Shown here in pieces: positions 18,662 through 27,673 of a stretch of DNA of 64,000 bases. The stretch's first letter is position 1. Each line of letters begins with the position of its first letter. Under the pieces are notes generated by a model, which worked only from the letters and a program-made list of their open reading frames with translations, was not told the origin of the DNA and did not search any database. The translations under genes and the position numbers were made by a program. The DNA lies in NCBI RefSeq assembly GCF_011766325.1, contig NZ_BLLG01000006.1:1-64000 (forward strand). Reading direction: 5' to 3'. This stretch comes from Streptomyces pacificus. GTDB taxonomy: Bacteria > Actinomycetota > Actinomycetes > Streptomycetales > Streptomycetaceae.

Positions 18662-19153
18662 TCCGCCCCCGCACTCCCGTGGCGAGCCGGCCGCGGTCAT
18701 CGCCATGCGTCCGGGGCGTGGCAGGGGAGCCGTGCCGCCCCGTCTCACTCGCCCCCCGCAGCCCCGCGCGAGGACCGCCCGCGGAATCCTTCCGGGATCC
18801 CGGGCCCGGGATCCCGGAAGGCGGGGGCCCGAGGGAGGCACCCGGACGTCGAGGGCCCGGGCGTCTCCCCCGGGGCGCGCTCCCGGCCCCGGGACGCCGC
18901 GCCCCGGCTCGGCCCGGTAGCCACCGGGTACGCCCCGGCGTCGGACCGGACCGGCACCGGCCCCGGTCCAACCGCCCCACCCGGCACGGTCTCCCTTCAC
19001 CCGCGCTACCGCGCTACCCCATCCACCCGGCCCGCCCGGCCCACCGCGGCAGGGTCCCGCACGGCCCGGCCACCACACGGGGCCGCACAGGGCCGCACGG
19101 GGCCGCACAGGGCCGGGCGAGGGGGAACGGTCGAGGCGGGGCCCGGGCGCCTT
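18662..19153. other. Gene-free spacer holding a palindrome and simple repeats
   Basis: 492 bases between two genes on the minus strand. It holds the perfect palindrome at 18788-18821 and, near 19083-19116, an 11-base unit GGCCGCACAGG repeated about three times. No coding pattern beyond shadow frames. Confidence 0.5.
18788..18821. terminator. Perfect 34-base palindrome
   Basis: Left arm CCTTCCGGGATCCCGGG (18788-18804) is the exact reverse complement of the right arm 18805-18821, with no loop. It lies downstream of the MalY/PatB gene and upstream of the exporter gene. It may end transcription from the upstream gene, but the lack of a loop and of a T-tract is unusual for a terminator; a protein-binding palindrome is also possible. 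Confidence 0.55.
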
Positions 19154-20317
19154 CTAGGCCAGCCTGGTCAGGGCCCGCACCAGCGCATCGGCGCCCGCCT
19201 CCGCCTTGGAACGTGGGCAGCCCAGATTGAGCCGGACGAAGCCTTCCGCCCCGTACACCGTTCCCGGCATGATCGCGACGCGTTCCCGCTCGACCAGCTC
19301 CCGCTGGAGCGCCTCGTCCTGCACCCCGAGCTCCCGCAGGTCGATCCACGCCAGATAGCCGGCCTGCGGCGGCGTCCAGCCGAGGATCGGGAAGGCCGAC
19401 CGCAGCCGCTCCTCCAGCATCGCCAGATTCCCCGCCACATAGCCGCGAGCGGCGTCCAGCCAGGCGGCACCGTGCCGGTACGCGGCGATGTGCGCGGTGA
19501 GCGAGAGCACGGCCGGGGAGCCGAGGCCCTCTCCCGTCTCCATCCGCCGGATGAACGCCGCACGCTCCCCGGGGTCGCCGATGATGCCGTACGAACCGTT
19601 CAGGGCGGGGAAGTTGAACGCCTTCGACGCCGAGGTGACCACGGCCCACCTCCCCCCGTCGTCCGCGAAGCGGGTCCACGGCAGATGCTGGTGCCCGTCG
19701 TGCACGAAGTCCGCATGGATCTCGTCCGAGATCACTGCGGCCCCGTGCTCCGCCGCCAGCCGGGCGAAACCCTTCAGCTCGGCCTCGGTCCACACCCGTC
19801 CGGTGGGGTTGTGCGGCGAGCAGAGGATCAGCACCTTCGCGTCGGTCCTGGCGAGTTCCCGCTCCAGGCCTGCGTCGTCGCCCATCGCGACGGGCCGGAG
19901 CCGCCGGCCGAGGCCCGTCACCGTTCTGTGGAAGCCGTCATACGTGGGTGCGTGCACGACGATCCCGTCCCCCGGCCGCGTCCACATCTGCAGCAGCTGC
20001 GAGATCTGGCTGAGCACCGAGGGCGCGTAGACGATCCGCTCCGGATCGAGGGCGGTGGCGTACCGCCGGGCGTGCCAGTCGCACACGGCCTCGGTGAACG
20101 GTCCGAGGCGCCAGTCGGTGTACCCGAACACCCCGTGTGCGATGCGCTCGCGCAGCGCGTCCAGCACCGGCGGCGGTGAGGTGAAGTCCATGTCGGAGAT
20201 GGTGAACGGCAGCAGTCCCGCTCTGCCGAACCGGTCGGCCGTGCCGTCCCACTGCACGCTGGCAGTATCACGCCGGTCGACGGGGGTGTCGAAGTCGTAC
20301 GGGGTCTGGTGCGGCAT
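19154..20317 (-). CDS. MalY/PatB-type pyridoxal-phosphate lyase (cystathionine beta-lyase)
   Basis: 387 aa aminotransferase-fold enzyme. Family members cleave carbon-sulfur bonds of cystathionine or cysteine conjugates. Typical opening (FDTPVDRRDTASVQWDG), LPFTISDMDF (substrate loop), SPHNPTGRVW, ISDEIHADFVHDG with the PLP Asp and VTSASKAFNFPAL with the Schiff-base lysine are all intact. The start at 20317 is the ATG preceding the conserved block. Confidence 0.92.
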   Translation of the reverse strand: MPHQTPYDFDTPVDRRDTASVQWDGTADRFGRAGLLPFTISDMDFTSPPPVLDALRERIAHGVFGYTDWRLGPFTEAVCDWHARRYATALDPERIVYAPSVLSQISQLLQMWTRPGDGIVVHAPTYDGFHRTVTGLGRRLRPVAMGDDAGLERELARTDAKVLILCSPHNPTGRVWTEAELKGFARLAAEHGAAVISDEIHADFVHDGHQHLPWTRFADDGGRWAVVTSASKAFNFPALNGSYGIIGDPGERAAFIRRMETGEGLGSPAVLSLTAHIAAYRHGAAWLDAARGYVAGNLAMLEERLRSAFPILGWTPPQAGYLAWIDLRELGVQDEALQRELVERERVAIMPGTVYGAEGFVRLNLGCPRSKAEAGADALVRALTRLA

Positions 20318-20424
20318 CGTCTGGTCCCTCCCGACAATCTTTCCCGGCAGTTCTTCCCGATGCTCCTTCACAACACTTCACGACGGCCCTTGCCGATGCT
20401 CCTGCACGACGGTCCTTACCGGCA

Positions 20425-20464
20425 GGACGGAGTCCGGTGCCGGGCCTCGCACCGGACTCCGTCC
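20425..20464 (-). terminator. Terminator of fba
   Basis: Perfect 16-bp stem (GGACGGAGTCCGGTGC at 20425-20440 with 20449-20464), 8-base loop, nine bases after the fba stop. Strong GC hairpin without a clear T-tract, as is common in Streptomyces. Confidence 0.85.
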
Positions 20465-20472
20465 CGTACCGC

Positions 20473-21495
20473 CTACTTCATCTTGCTGCCCGCGGCGCGC
20501 AGCACCTGGCAGGCCTCGAGGACGCGCTTGGACATGCCGGCCTCGGCGGCCTTGCCCCAGGTGCGCGGGTCGTAGGTCTTCTTGGAGCCGACCTCGCCGT
20601 CGACCTTCAGCACGCCGTCGTAGTTCCGCAGCATATGGTCCGCGACGGGGCGGGTGAAGGCGTACTGGGTGTCGGTGTCGAGGTTCATCTTGACGACGCC
20701 GTTCTCCAGCGCGACCGCGATCTCCTCGGCCGTGGAGCCGGAGCCGCCGTGGAACACGAAGTCGAACGGCTCGGACTTGCCGTACTTGGCCGCGACACCC
20801 TCCTGGAGGTCCTTGAGCAGCTCGGGGCGGAGCACGACATTGCCCGGCTTGTAGACGCCGTGGACGTTGCCGAAGGACGCGGCGAGCAGGTAGCGGCCCT
20901 TGTCGCCGAGACCCAGCGCCTCGGCGGTGCGGATGGCGTCCTCGGCGGTGGTGTAGAGCTCGTCGTTGATCTCGTGCGAGACGCCGTCCTCCTCTCCGCC
21001 GGTCGGGGTGATCTCGACCTCGAGGATGATCTTGGCGGCGGCCGCGCGGGCCAGCAGCTCCTGGGCGACGGACAGGTTGTCGGCGAGGGTCTCGGCGGAG
21101 CCGTCCCACATATGCGACTGGAAGAGGGGGTTGCGGCCCTGGGCGACACGCTGCTCGGAGACGGCCAGCAACGGGCGGACATAGCCGTCCAGCTTGTCCT
21201 TGGGGCAGTGGTCGGTGTGCAGGGCGATGTTGACCGGGTACTTGGCGGCCACGATGTGCGCGAACTCGGCGAGGGCGACGGCGCCGGTCACCATGTCCTT
21301 GTCGTACTGGCCACCCAGGTATTCCGCGCCACCGGTGGAGATCTGGACGATGCCGTCGCTCTCGGCCTCCGCGAAACCGCGCAGCGCGGCATGCAGAGTC
21401 TGGGACGAGGTGACGTTGATGGCCGGGTAGGCGAACCTGCCTGCCTTCGCCCGGTCGAGCATCTCGTTGTAGACCTCGGGGGTTGCGATGGGCAT
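20473..21495 (-). CDS. fba: Class II fructose-bisphosphate aldolase
   Basis: 340 aa. Zinc-dependent aldolase of glycolysis and gluconeogenesis, interconverting fructose-1,6-bisphosphate with dihydroxyacetone phosphate and glyceraldehyde-3-phosphate. Motifs: INVTSSQTLHAALRGFAE, ALHTDHCPKDKL (catalytic Asp and zinc His), LEVEITPTGGEEDG, GNVHGVYKPGNVVL and FHGGSGS, with MNLDTDTQYAFT for phosphate binding. AAGGAG seven bases before the ATG at 21495 sets the start; the frame stays open upstream through the parS site but that is not translated sequence. Confidence 0.97.
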   Translation of the reverse strand: MPIATPEVYNEMLDRAKAGRFAYPAINVTSSQTLHAALRGFAEAESDGIVQISTGGAEYLGGQYDKDMVTGAVALAEFAHIVAAKYPVNIALHTDHCPKDKLDGYVRPLLAVSEQRVAQGRNPLFQSHMWDGSAETLADNLSVAQELLARAAAAKIILEVEITPTGGEEDGVSHEINDELYTTAEDAIRTAEALGLGDKGRYLLAASFGNVHGVYKPGNVVLRPELLKDLQEGVAAKYGKSEPFDFVFHGGSGSTAEEIAVALENGVVKMNLDTDTQYAFTRPVADHMLRNYDGVLKVDGEVGSKKTYDPRTWGKAAEAGMSKRVLEACQVLRAAGSKMK

Positions 21496-21613
21496 CTGTC
21501 CGCTCCTTGTGATGTGCGGTGTGCGTTGCTTGGCACCCTGACCTGGGGGCGACGTCATCGTCGCACCTATCCTCCCAGACGCCCATGGTGGCTCCGGGGA
21601 CGAGGGGCGCGAG

Positions 21614-21627
21614 GTTTCACGTGAAAC
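21614..21627. promoter_or_regulatory. parS core (chromosomal ParB binding site)
   Basis: GTTTCACGTGAAAC, the exact 14-base palindromic core of the bacterial parS site, in the spacer between fba and pyrE. In Streptomyces many parS copies lie within a few hundred kb of oriC and organise ParB during sporulation. The flanks are G...A, so it matches 15 of the 16 usual positions. Confidence 0.9.
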
Positions 21628-21672
21628 ACCCACGCCCTTACGGAAAGCGCAGGTCAGATCGGGCCGTCCGGA

Positions 21673-22212
21673 TCAGGCGAGACCGAGGTCCGACAGTTCG
21701 AATCCGGTCAGATAGGGCAGCCCCGCCTCGGCGATCGCCCCGGCGGCACCCCGGTCCACGATCGTCGCCACGGCGACGACCTCGCCCCCGGCCTCACGCA
21801 CGGCCTCGACGGCGGTGAGCGGCGAACCGCCGGTCGTGGAGGTGTCCTCGACCACCAGGCAGCGACGGCCCTTGACGTCCGCGCCCTCGATACGCCGCTG
21901 CATCCCGTGCGTCTTCTGGGCCTTCCGCACGACAAAGGCGTCCAGACGCCCGCCACGGGCGGCCATGACGTGCAGCATCGCGGACGCGACGGGGTCGGCG
22001 CCCAGCGTCAGACCGCCGACGCAGTCGAATTCCAGGTTCCTGGTCAGATCCAGCATGACCTGGCCGACCATAGGCGCCGCCTCACCGTCCAGCGTGATCC
22101 GGCGAAGGTCGATGTAGTAGTCGGCCTCACGCCCCGAGGAGAGGGTCACCCTGCCGTGCACCACGGCCTTGTCCTTGATCTGCTGGAGCAGCTCAGCACG
22201 TACGTCAGTCAT
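21673..22212 (-). CDS. pyrE: Orotate phosphoribosyltransferase
   Basis: 179 aa. Transfers orotate to PRPP giving OMP in pyrimidine synthesis. YYIDLRRITLDG, the KAQKTHGMQRRIEG lysine/histidine loop and the PRPP-binding motif CLVVEDTSTTGGSPL are intact. ATG at 22212 sits at the conserved beginning MTDVRAELLQQI. Upstream neighbour of fba as in other actinobacteria. Confidence 0.96.
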   Translation of the reverse strand: MTDVRAELLQQIKDKAVVHGRVTLSSGREADYYIDLRRITLDGEAAPMVGQVMLDLTRNLEFDCVGGLTLGADPVASAMLHVMAARGGRLDAFVVRKAQKTHGMQRRIEGADVKGRRCLVVEDTSTTGGSPLTAVEAVREAGGEVVAVATIVDRGAAGAIAEAGLPYLTGFELSDLGLA

Positions 22213-22535
22213 GGTCACGAGCTTAGGGCGTGCGACGGGAGTCCCGCCCGGCCGGGAACGTCCGGCATGTGCCCCCGCCCCCGGCAACCACGGGAGGCGG
22301 CCCCGCGCGGTAACCGGTGTACGAGAGCGGCCCCGCGCGGTACCGGTGCACCAGAGCGGGCCCGCGCGGCGCTGCCCGCCGCGCTGCCTCCCGGCCCCGA
22401 GGCGCTGCCCTCCGGGCCCCGGACCCGGACCGGACGCCCGACGGGATCACGCCCGACGGGATCACGCCATACGGGGGTGGCCTCCGAAGCCGCCCCGCCG
22501 CTACCGGCCGGCCGGGCCGGGTGAGCGGGGCGCCC
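22213..22535. repeat. Gene-free spacer with direct repeats
   Basis: 323 bases between pyrE and the epimerase gene. A unit of about 30 bases starting CCCCGCGCGGTAACCGGTGT occurs at about 22293 and again, slightly altered, at about 22331; further on CCGACGGGATCACG occurs twice in tandem. No gene recognised. Confidence 0.5.
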
Positions 22536-23336
22536 CTACGCGGGGCGACGCCACGACCAGGTCGTCGAGATCTCGAGCGGATCGATCGGAGTGACCAGGC
22601 GCGGGTGGGTGTTCAGGCCGTTCGGGGGGCCGGACTGCGGCTCGACGCAGATCGCCTCCTCCTGCTCGTCGTAGACGACGACCCACTCGGTGCGGCTCTT
22701 CACCGTCAGCTCCAGGCGCTCCGGCCAGGTGAGGGTGACGTCGACGCCGTCCTCCATGCCGAAGCAGTCGTCCCACGGTCCTGGCATCGGGCCGATCCGC
22801 CGTCCGGTGGGCAGGTAGTCGGGGCCCCGCTCCTCCTGCCAGTCGGGGACGAAGTCGAGCCGGGCGCCCTTGCCGTCGGGAAAGGCATGGCGCAGGAACC
22901 ACGGGTGCCAGCCCGCCTGCGCGGGGAAGGAGTCGTCGTACGTCTCGACGCCGAGCTGGAGTGTCAGCGAGTCCTCGTTCAGTGCGAACGTCTGGGTGAC
23001 GAGCCCGGTGTACGGCCAGGGTTCGCCGAGTTCGCAGGTGAAGACGGCCTCGGCGCGGCCGGTGCGGGCGGTGCGCCACGCGGTGTCCCGGCCGGTGCCG
23101 TGGATGGCGTGCGGCGGGTCGTTGACGGGCAACCGGTGCTCCACCCCGCCGCTGCGGAAGCGGCCGTTCCCCGTGCGGCCGCACCAGGGAACCATCGGGA
23201 AGCAGCCGTACCGCTCCCCCTGCCGCAGCAGCTCGGTACCCGCGACACGGAAGCTGCTGATCCGGCAGCCGTTGCCCGGAGTGACCGTCAACTCGGCGTC
23301 GCCGGCGATGAGCCGGATGTTCTCTTCGCTACTCAC
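22536..23336 (-). CDS. Aldose 1-epimerase family protein
   Basis: 266 aa. Galactose-mutarotase fold: converts alpha and beta anomers of free or phosphorylated sugars. Substrate-site segments are WCGRTGNGRF (Arg), PPHAIHGTGRD with the first catalytic His, AGWHPWF with the second His, WDDCFGM and CVEPQSGPPNG with the general-base Glu. Start is the GTG at 23336. Stands alone. Confidence 0.9.
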   Translation of the reverse strand: MSSEENIRLIAGDAELTVTPGNGCRISSFRVAGTELLRQGERYGCFPMVPWCGRTGNGRFRSGGVEHRLPVNDPPHAIHGTGRDTAWRTARTGRAEAVFTCELGEPWPYTGLVTQTFALNEDSLTLQLGVETYDDSFPAQAGWHPWFLRHAFPDGKGARLDFVPDWQEERGPDYLPTGRRIGPMPGPWDDCFGMEDGVDVTLTWPERLELTVKSRTEWVVVYDEQEEAICVEPQSGPPNGLNTHPRLVTPIDPLEISTTWSWRRPA

Positions 23337-23401
23337 ACCCCGACCCTACTGTCGGGCAGCCCGGCGCGCCCCGCTCGTATAGGCCGCTCGATGACCGGCG
23401 G

Positions 23402-24400
23402 CTACCGGCGGCGACGCAGTGCCCGTGCGACGACCACAGCGGTGGCGATGGCGAGCGCGGCGGCGGGGGCGGCCCAGCGCAGGGCGCCGCCGGCCGCTGC
23501 GGACCGGGGTGCGGGGACGGGGGCGTACCGGCCGCGCGGCGGCGCGTGGTCCACCTCCTCGGCGCTGCGACCGATCATGGTCCGGCGGGCGTGCGCCGCC
23601 TCGGCGGGCGGTTCGCCGTCCTCGCCGAACACCTCGTCGGCCAACGGGTCCAGTGCCGACGGAGGCACATCGACCTCGAACAGGGGCGCGCCCTGGTCCT
23701 CGTCGCCGTCCGCCGGGCCCTCGTGCATGCCGTTCGCACCGGCTGCCGGCGCCGGGGGGCCGGTACCCGAGGCGGAAGGCGGCTCCTGCCCGGCCGCGGC
23801 GTCCGACCGCCCGGGAGCGCCGCCGGAGCCGGCCGGAGCGGCACCCCGATCGCTCGGGCCGCTCTCGCCCCCGCGGCCCCCGCCGTCCGGGGCTTCCCCG
23901 CCCCCGCCCCCCGGCGGTTCCTCGCCGTCGCCGCCGTCCGCCCCGCGCTCCTCGTCCGCCCCGCGCTCCTCGTCCGCCGCGGCGGCGGCCAGAGCAGCGG
24001 CGAACCGGTCGAGCAGGCGGGCGGCGGACTGCTCTGCCGCGCCGGGAGCAGCCTCGGCGAGGCGGCCGTCCGCATGCGCCGTCCCGGTGAAGGCGAGCGT
24101 GGTACCGCCCTCGGCCTCGGTGAGCAGGGCGGTCAGCGCCACCGTGACCGAGCCGTGGCCCCGGACCTCCGCTCCCTCCCCCTCGGCCCTGAAGCCGCCG
24201 TCCCGTTCGGTGACGCGAAGCGCGCCCCGGTAGGTGATCGTGTGACCGCCCACCCGGACCTTCAGCCGGCCCGCGAGTGGGCCCGCCGCCGCGTCGGCGT
24301 CCCGCTGGAGGCCCGGGACGCACCGGGCGACCCGCGCGGGGTCGGCCAGAGTCCGCCGAAGCCTGTCTGCCGGTACCGGAACGAACACCTGATGCTCCAT
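23402..24400 (-). CDS. SRPBCC (CoxG-like) domain protein with tail anchor
   Basis: 332 aa. Residues 1-145 form a CoxG-like SRPBCC domain (MEHQVFVPVPADRLRRTLAD, ARCVPGLQRD, GHTITYRG, ending LLDRFAAALAA). Residues 150-290 are an acidic Gly/Ser/Pro-rich linker, and the last 25 residues are one hydrophobic helix followed by RRRR, so the domain is probably held at the membrane by its C-terminus. CoxG proteins help mature carbon monoxide dehydrogenase, but no such genes are near, so the role is unknown. Confidence 0.85.
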   Translation of the reverse strand: MEHQVFVPVPADRLRRTLADPARVARCVPGLQRDADAAAGPLAGRLKVRVGGHTITYRGALRVTERDGGFRAEGEGAEVRGHGSVTVALTALLTEAEGGTTLAFTGTAHADGRLAEAAPGAAEQSAARLLDRFAAALAAAAADEERGADEERGADGGDGEEPPGGGGGEAPDGGGRGGESGPSDRGAAPAGSGGAPGRSDAAAGQEPPSASGTGPPAPAAGANGMHEGPADGDEDQGAPLFEVDVPPSALDPLADEVFGEDGEPPAEAAHARRTMIGRSAEEVDHAPPRGRYAPVPAPRSAAAGGALRWAAPAAALAIATAVVVARALRRRR

Positions 24401-24671
24401 GGAAGCCGAGCCTACTCAGCGTCGGCCCGGCGGGAGCCCTTCCGCGCGACACCCGCACGCCTCACAGCGCTCACTCGGCGTACCGCGGGCGCAGCAGCGT
24501 CGACAGCGGCACGAGCCAGCCCGCGTCCGGCCGGACGGGCGGCGGCCGCAACCCGCCCCGCGCCGATGCCGACACAGACTGGCCCATCACGACATCACGC
24601 TACGTCACACATCCCTCCAAAAGTGTCACCCACACGAGTGCGACTGCCCCGAAATGCCGTGCTGGCGGCGG

Positions 24672-25190
24672 TCAGCGCGGCAGGGGCGGTCGCGCGCCGA
24701 CCTGGGTGCGGGTCACGACCAACTGGCCCTCCTGGGGGTACGCGTGCCAGGTCCGCCAGCACGTCTGGCCGTCGACCTGCTGCGCCACCATCGCCGTGAA
24801 GGCGTGCGGCGAGCCGGGGAACGTGCCGGCCAGCCCGTGCGGATGGTCCGCCACCAGCGCCAGCAGCTCCTGCGCCCGCACCGCGAACGAGCGCTCGGAC
24901 AGCGTCTCCACCCGCGCCGCGAACTCGTACTCCCAGCCCCCGAGGCGCCGCGCCACGCCCAGCGGCAGCGGCGTGCTGCGGCCGGGCATGCACGCCACCG
25001 TCTCGGAGCAGATGCCGGGCTCCCCTTCGAGCAGCACCTGGTGAGAGGCGCCCAGAAGTCTCAACTGAAGTCTGGAACCCACCAGTTCCAGATCGAGCGC
25101 GGCGAGCGCGGGCAGCGGCTCCCGATCCAGCGCCCAGGCCAGATCGGCCGCGCGGGTGTCGGTGTAGGAGGTCTTCAGGGTCGTGAGCAT
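24672..25190 (-). CDS. DUF2617 family protein
   Basis: 172 aa conserved actinobacterial protein of unknown function. Begins MLTTLKTSYTDTRAADLAW; conserved blocks HQVLLEGEPGICSETVAC and GTFPGSPHAFTAM. Soluble, mixed alpha/beta, no motif that suggests catalysis. Start chosen at the ATG beginning the conserved block. Confidence 0.82.
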   Translation of the reverse strand: MLTTLKTSYTDTRAADLAWALDREPLPALAALDLELVGSRLQLRLLGASHQVLLEGEPGICSETVACMPGRSTPLPLGVARRLGGWEYEFAARVETLSERSFAVRAQELLALVADHPHGLAGTFPGSPHAFTAMVAQQVDGQTCWRTWHAYPQEGQLVVTRTQVGARPPLPR

Positions 25191-25576
25191 GGGTCGGCTC
25201 CGCAATACACGCGTGACGGGTGGACCGGGGCGCCCCGGGGGCAGCACAGGGAGGTGGGGGATCTGCCGACTCGGGTCCGCAGACGGTCCGAGGGCTGGAT
25301 GTTCTCAACAGCGAGGGAATCATGAAGTGCACGGCGCCCACAGCGCTTTTACCCAACTTGACGTGCATTACATCCCCTGGGGGGCCCTACGGTTCACCTG
25401 TTCAAGGTAAACCTGCCGGGCACGTGCACAACCACGGCGGATAAGTGCATCAGGCGTCAACAGGCTTGCGCCCGGCGGATGTTCGATCCGCTCGGGCGCC
25501 GCCCCGGCCTCCGCGGCCGGCCGCCGGGCTCAGCCGCCGGGCACAGGCCCGTCAACTGCCGCCGTACGCACGGCCA
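25191..25576. promoter_or_regulatory. Gene-free spacer with a possible operator
   Basis: 386 bases upstream of DUF2617 and downstream of the Gly/Cys-rich protein. An inverted repeat GGTTCACCT-N5-AGGTAAACC (25391-25413, one mismatch) lies within a less GC-rich part and could be a regulator site. No gene recognised. Confidence 0.4.
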
Positions 25577-25915
25577 TCAGCCACCACCGCAGCCACCACC
25601 ACCGCAGCCGCCGCCACCACCGCCGCCACCTCCGCAGCCGCCGCCACTGCCGGCACTGCCGCTGGCGCTGGCACCGCCATCGCCACCGCGGGAGGAAGCA
25701 CCGGACGACGCACCACCAGACCGCGAACCACCGGACGGCGAACCACCGGACGGCGAACCACCAGACGAAGGACCGACCCCGTCACCGGCCCACCAACTGG
25801 TGCCGCCTCCGCCGCGGCGCGGACGGCCCCCGCGCCTGCCACCGGCCCTCGCCACCACGATCCCGATGGCCACGGCGACCGCTAACCCGATCGCAATTTT
25901 GATCACTGACCTCAC
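25577..25915 (-). CDS. Small membrane-anchored Gly/Ser/Cys-rich protein with a TTA codon
   Basis: About 112 aa from the GTG at 25915 (a second GTG three codons on is possible). One hydrophobic N-terminal helix (IKIAIGLAVAVAIGIVVA), an Arg/Gly stretch, repeated SGGSPSGG units, then a C-terminal Gly run broken by three cysteines (GGCGGGG pattern). Leu11 is TTA, the rare codon read by the bldA tRNA, so translation should be confined to late growth or development. Family not recognised; low-complexity content means the strand choice rests on the helix, GAAGG before the start and the TTA placement. Confidence 0.6.
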   Translation of the reverse strand: MRSVIKIAIGLAVAVAIGIVVARAGGRRGGRPRRGGGGTSWWAGDGVGPSSGGSPSGGSPSGGSRSGGASSGASSRGGDGGASASGSAGSGGGCGGGGGGGGGCGGGGCGGG

Positions 25916-26156
25916 CTGCCTTCATCCCCCGAAGCAAGGCCGTCTCCGGCTGCCCTGGGTATGCCCGGCGCCTTCCCGGTCCAAAGCGGACTTGAGCGAG
26001 TCCAGAGGTTCCGCGCGCCCTCTCGGCGAAGACCGGGGTGCCCCGGGAGCCGGAGGAGCAGGGCCTCAGCCTGCCGGCCCCCCGCGGGATGGGGATCCGA
26101 TGAGTCAGGATGGGGTGTGCACACTCATCGGGTACCCGAGTGAGAACGGTGGAGAG

Positions 26157-27326
26157 ATGAACACCAGGCCGCTGCTGAACCGCAGGCTGGACGGGCTCGG
26201 GACGACGATCTTCGCGGAGATGTCGGCCCTGGCGACCGCGACGGGCGCGATCAACCTGGGGCAGGGCTTCCCGGACACGGACGGCCCGGAGTCCGTACGT
26301 GAGGCCGCTGTACGAGCGCTGCGCGACGGCCGCGGCAATCAGTATCCGCCAGGCCCGGGTGTCCCGGAGCTGCGCCAGGCGATCGCCGACCACCAGCACC
26401 GCTTCTACGACCTGACCCTCGACCCTGACACGGAGATCCTGGTCACCGCGGGCGCGACGGAGGCGATCGCGGCGGCCATGCTCGCGCTGCTGGAGCCCGG
26501 CGACGAGGTGATCGCCTTCGAGCCCTTCTACGACTCCTACGCCGCCTGCATCGCCATGGCCGGCGCGAAGCGCGTCCCGCTCACCCTGCGCGCCCCATCC
26601 TTCCGCCCGGACCTCGACGAGCTGCGCTCCAAGATCACCCCGCGCACTCGCCTCCTGCTCCTCAATACCCCGCACAACCCCACCGGAATGGTCCTCACCG
26701 CCGACGAACAACGCGCCATCGCCGCACTCGCCGTCGAGCACGACCTGCTCGTGGTCACCGACGAGGTGTACGAGCACCTGGTCTTCAACGGCACCGCCCA
26801 CGTCCCGATCGCCACGCTCCCCGGCATGCGCGAGCGCACCGTCTCCATCTCCTCCGCCGGCAAGACCTTCTCCTTCACCGGATGGAAGGTCGGCTGGGCT
26901 ATGGCGGACGCCCCGCTCATCGCCGCTGTCCGCACCGCCAAGCAGTACCTGACGTACGTCAGCGCGGGCCCCTTCCAGTACGCCGTCGCCGAAGCTCTCC
27001 GCCTCCCCGACTCGTACTTCGACGGCTTCCGTGCCGACCTGCAGCGCAAGCGCGACCTGCTCGGCGACGGCCTGCGGGCGGTCGGCTTCGAGGTCTACCA
27101 GCCGGAGGGCACCTACTTCATCACCACCGACATCACCCCCTTCGGCGAGAAGGACGCCTACGCCTTCTGTCGCACCCTCCCCGAACGCTGCGGCGTCGTC
27201 GCCATCCCCAACTCCGTCTTCTACGACGACCCCGACGCCGGCCGCACCCAGGTCCGCTTCACCTTCTGCAAGAGGAACGACGTTCTCGACGAGGCTGCCA
27301 GTCGGCTGCAACACCTGGCGTCCTGA
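26157..27326 (+). CDS. Class I/II aminotransferase
   Basis: 389 aa PLP enzyme. GQGFPDTDGPE, YPPGPGVPELR, LLLNTPHNPTGMVL, VVTDEVYEHLVF with the PLP-binding Asp/Tyr, SAGKTFSFTGWKVGW with the Schiff-base lysine and RFTFCKR with the carboxylate-binding Arg all present. It resembles the kynurenine/methionine aminotransferase (YbdL-like) group, which is of interest given the kynurenine operon 10 kb away, but specificity is not established. GGAGAG before the ATG at 26157 selects this start over the in-frame ATG at 26100. Last core gene before the island. Confidence 0.93.
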   Translation: MNTRPLLNRRLDGLGTTIFAEMSALATATGAINLGQGFPDTDGPESVREAAVRALRDGRGNQYPPGPGVPELRQAIADHQHRFYDLTLDPDTEILVTAGATEAIAAAMLALLEPGDEVIAFEPFYDSYAACIAMAGAKRVPLTLRAPSFRPDLDELRSKITPRTRLLLLNTPHNPTGMVLTADEQRAIAALAVEHDLLVVTDEVYEHLVFNGTAHVPIATLPGMRERTVSISSAGKTFSFTGWKVGWAMADAPLIAAVRTAKQYLTYVSAGPFQYAVAEALRLPDSYFDGFRADLQRKRDLLGDGLRAVGFEVYQPEGTYFITTDITPFGEKDAYAFCRTLPERCGVVAIPNSVFYDDPDAGRTQVRFTFCKRNDVLDEAASRLQHLAS

Positions 27327-27673
27327 ACTCACGCCCTCTTCGTCCCGAATGAGGTCCGGGCGGGATCGTGACCAGTGCGTATGGCGTTTGTGCAGGTCAC
27401 GGCGTTGGAGTGACCGGGTGTCGCATGGTCCTGCGGGGGCTCGGGGAGCGGGTCGGCTCCCCGGGGGGCGCAGGCGGCGGTCAGGGTGCTGAGCTGTGCA
27501 CTGCGAGGTCGGCCGGTACGGGTGTGCCGGCCGTCAGCCAGCAGTGTGCGGCACCCGCCGACATGCGCTGGTGCCGCACACTGCCTGATCGTTCAGCTTG
27601 CCGCCGTTAGCGCGGCCGGTCGGTCAGTGCCTGCTCCCCCCGGGGCAGGGACGGGCCGTGAGCAGCGAGTACT
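27327..27673. other. Island left boundary spacer
   Basis: 347 bases without a recognised gene; holds the inverted repeat at 27541-27584. This is where the core gene order is interrupted, so an insertion end may lie here, but I see no integrase or flanking direct repeat. Confidence 0.4.
27541..27584. terminator. 15-bp inverted repeat, possible terminator
   Basis: Arms GCAGTGTGCGGCACC (27541-27555) and GGTGCCGCACACTGC (27570-27584) pair perfectly around a 14-base loop. It lies 215 bases after the aminotransferase stop and ahead of the opposite-strand small gene at 27674, so it could end transcription from both sides. Confidence 0.6.

Noticed and set aside
16748..20179. Frame of more than 1100 codons on the plus strand
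   Set aside because: It runs antisense over DUF3151, the MFS exporter and the MalY gene, all of which have intact motifs on the minus strand.
25445..25885. Pro/Thr-rich plus-strand frames over the Gly/Cys-rich gene
   Set aside because: Complement of a low-complexity sequence; no helix or ribosome site, though strand choice here is less sure than elsewhere.
27368..27610. 80-codon frame at the island left boundary
   Set aside because: Composition like spacer DNA, spans the perfect inverted repeat, no family.
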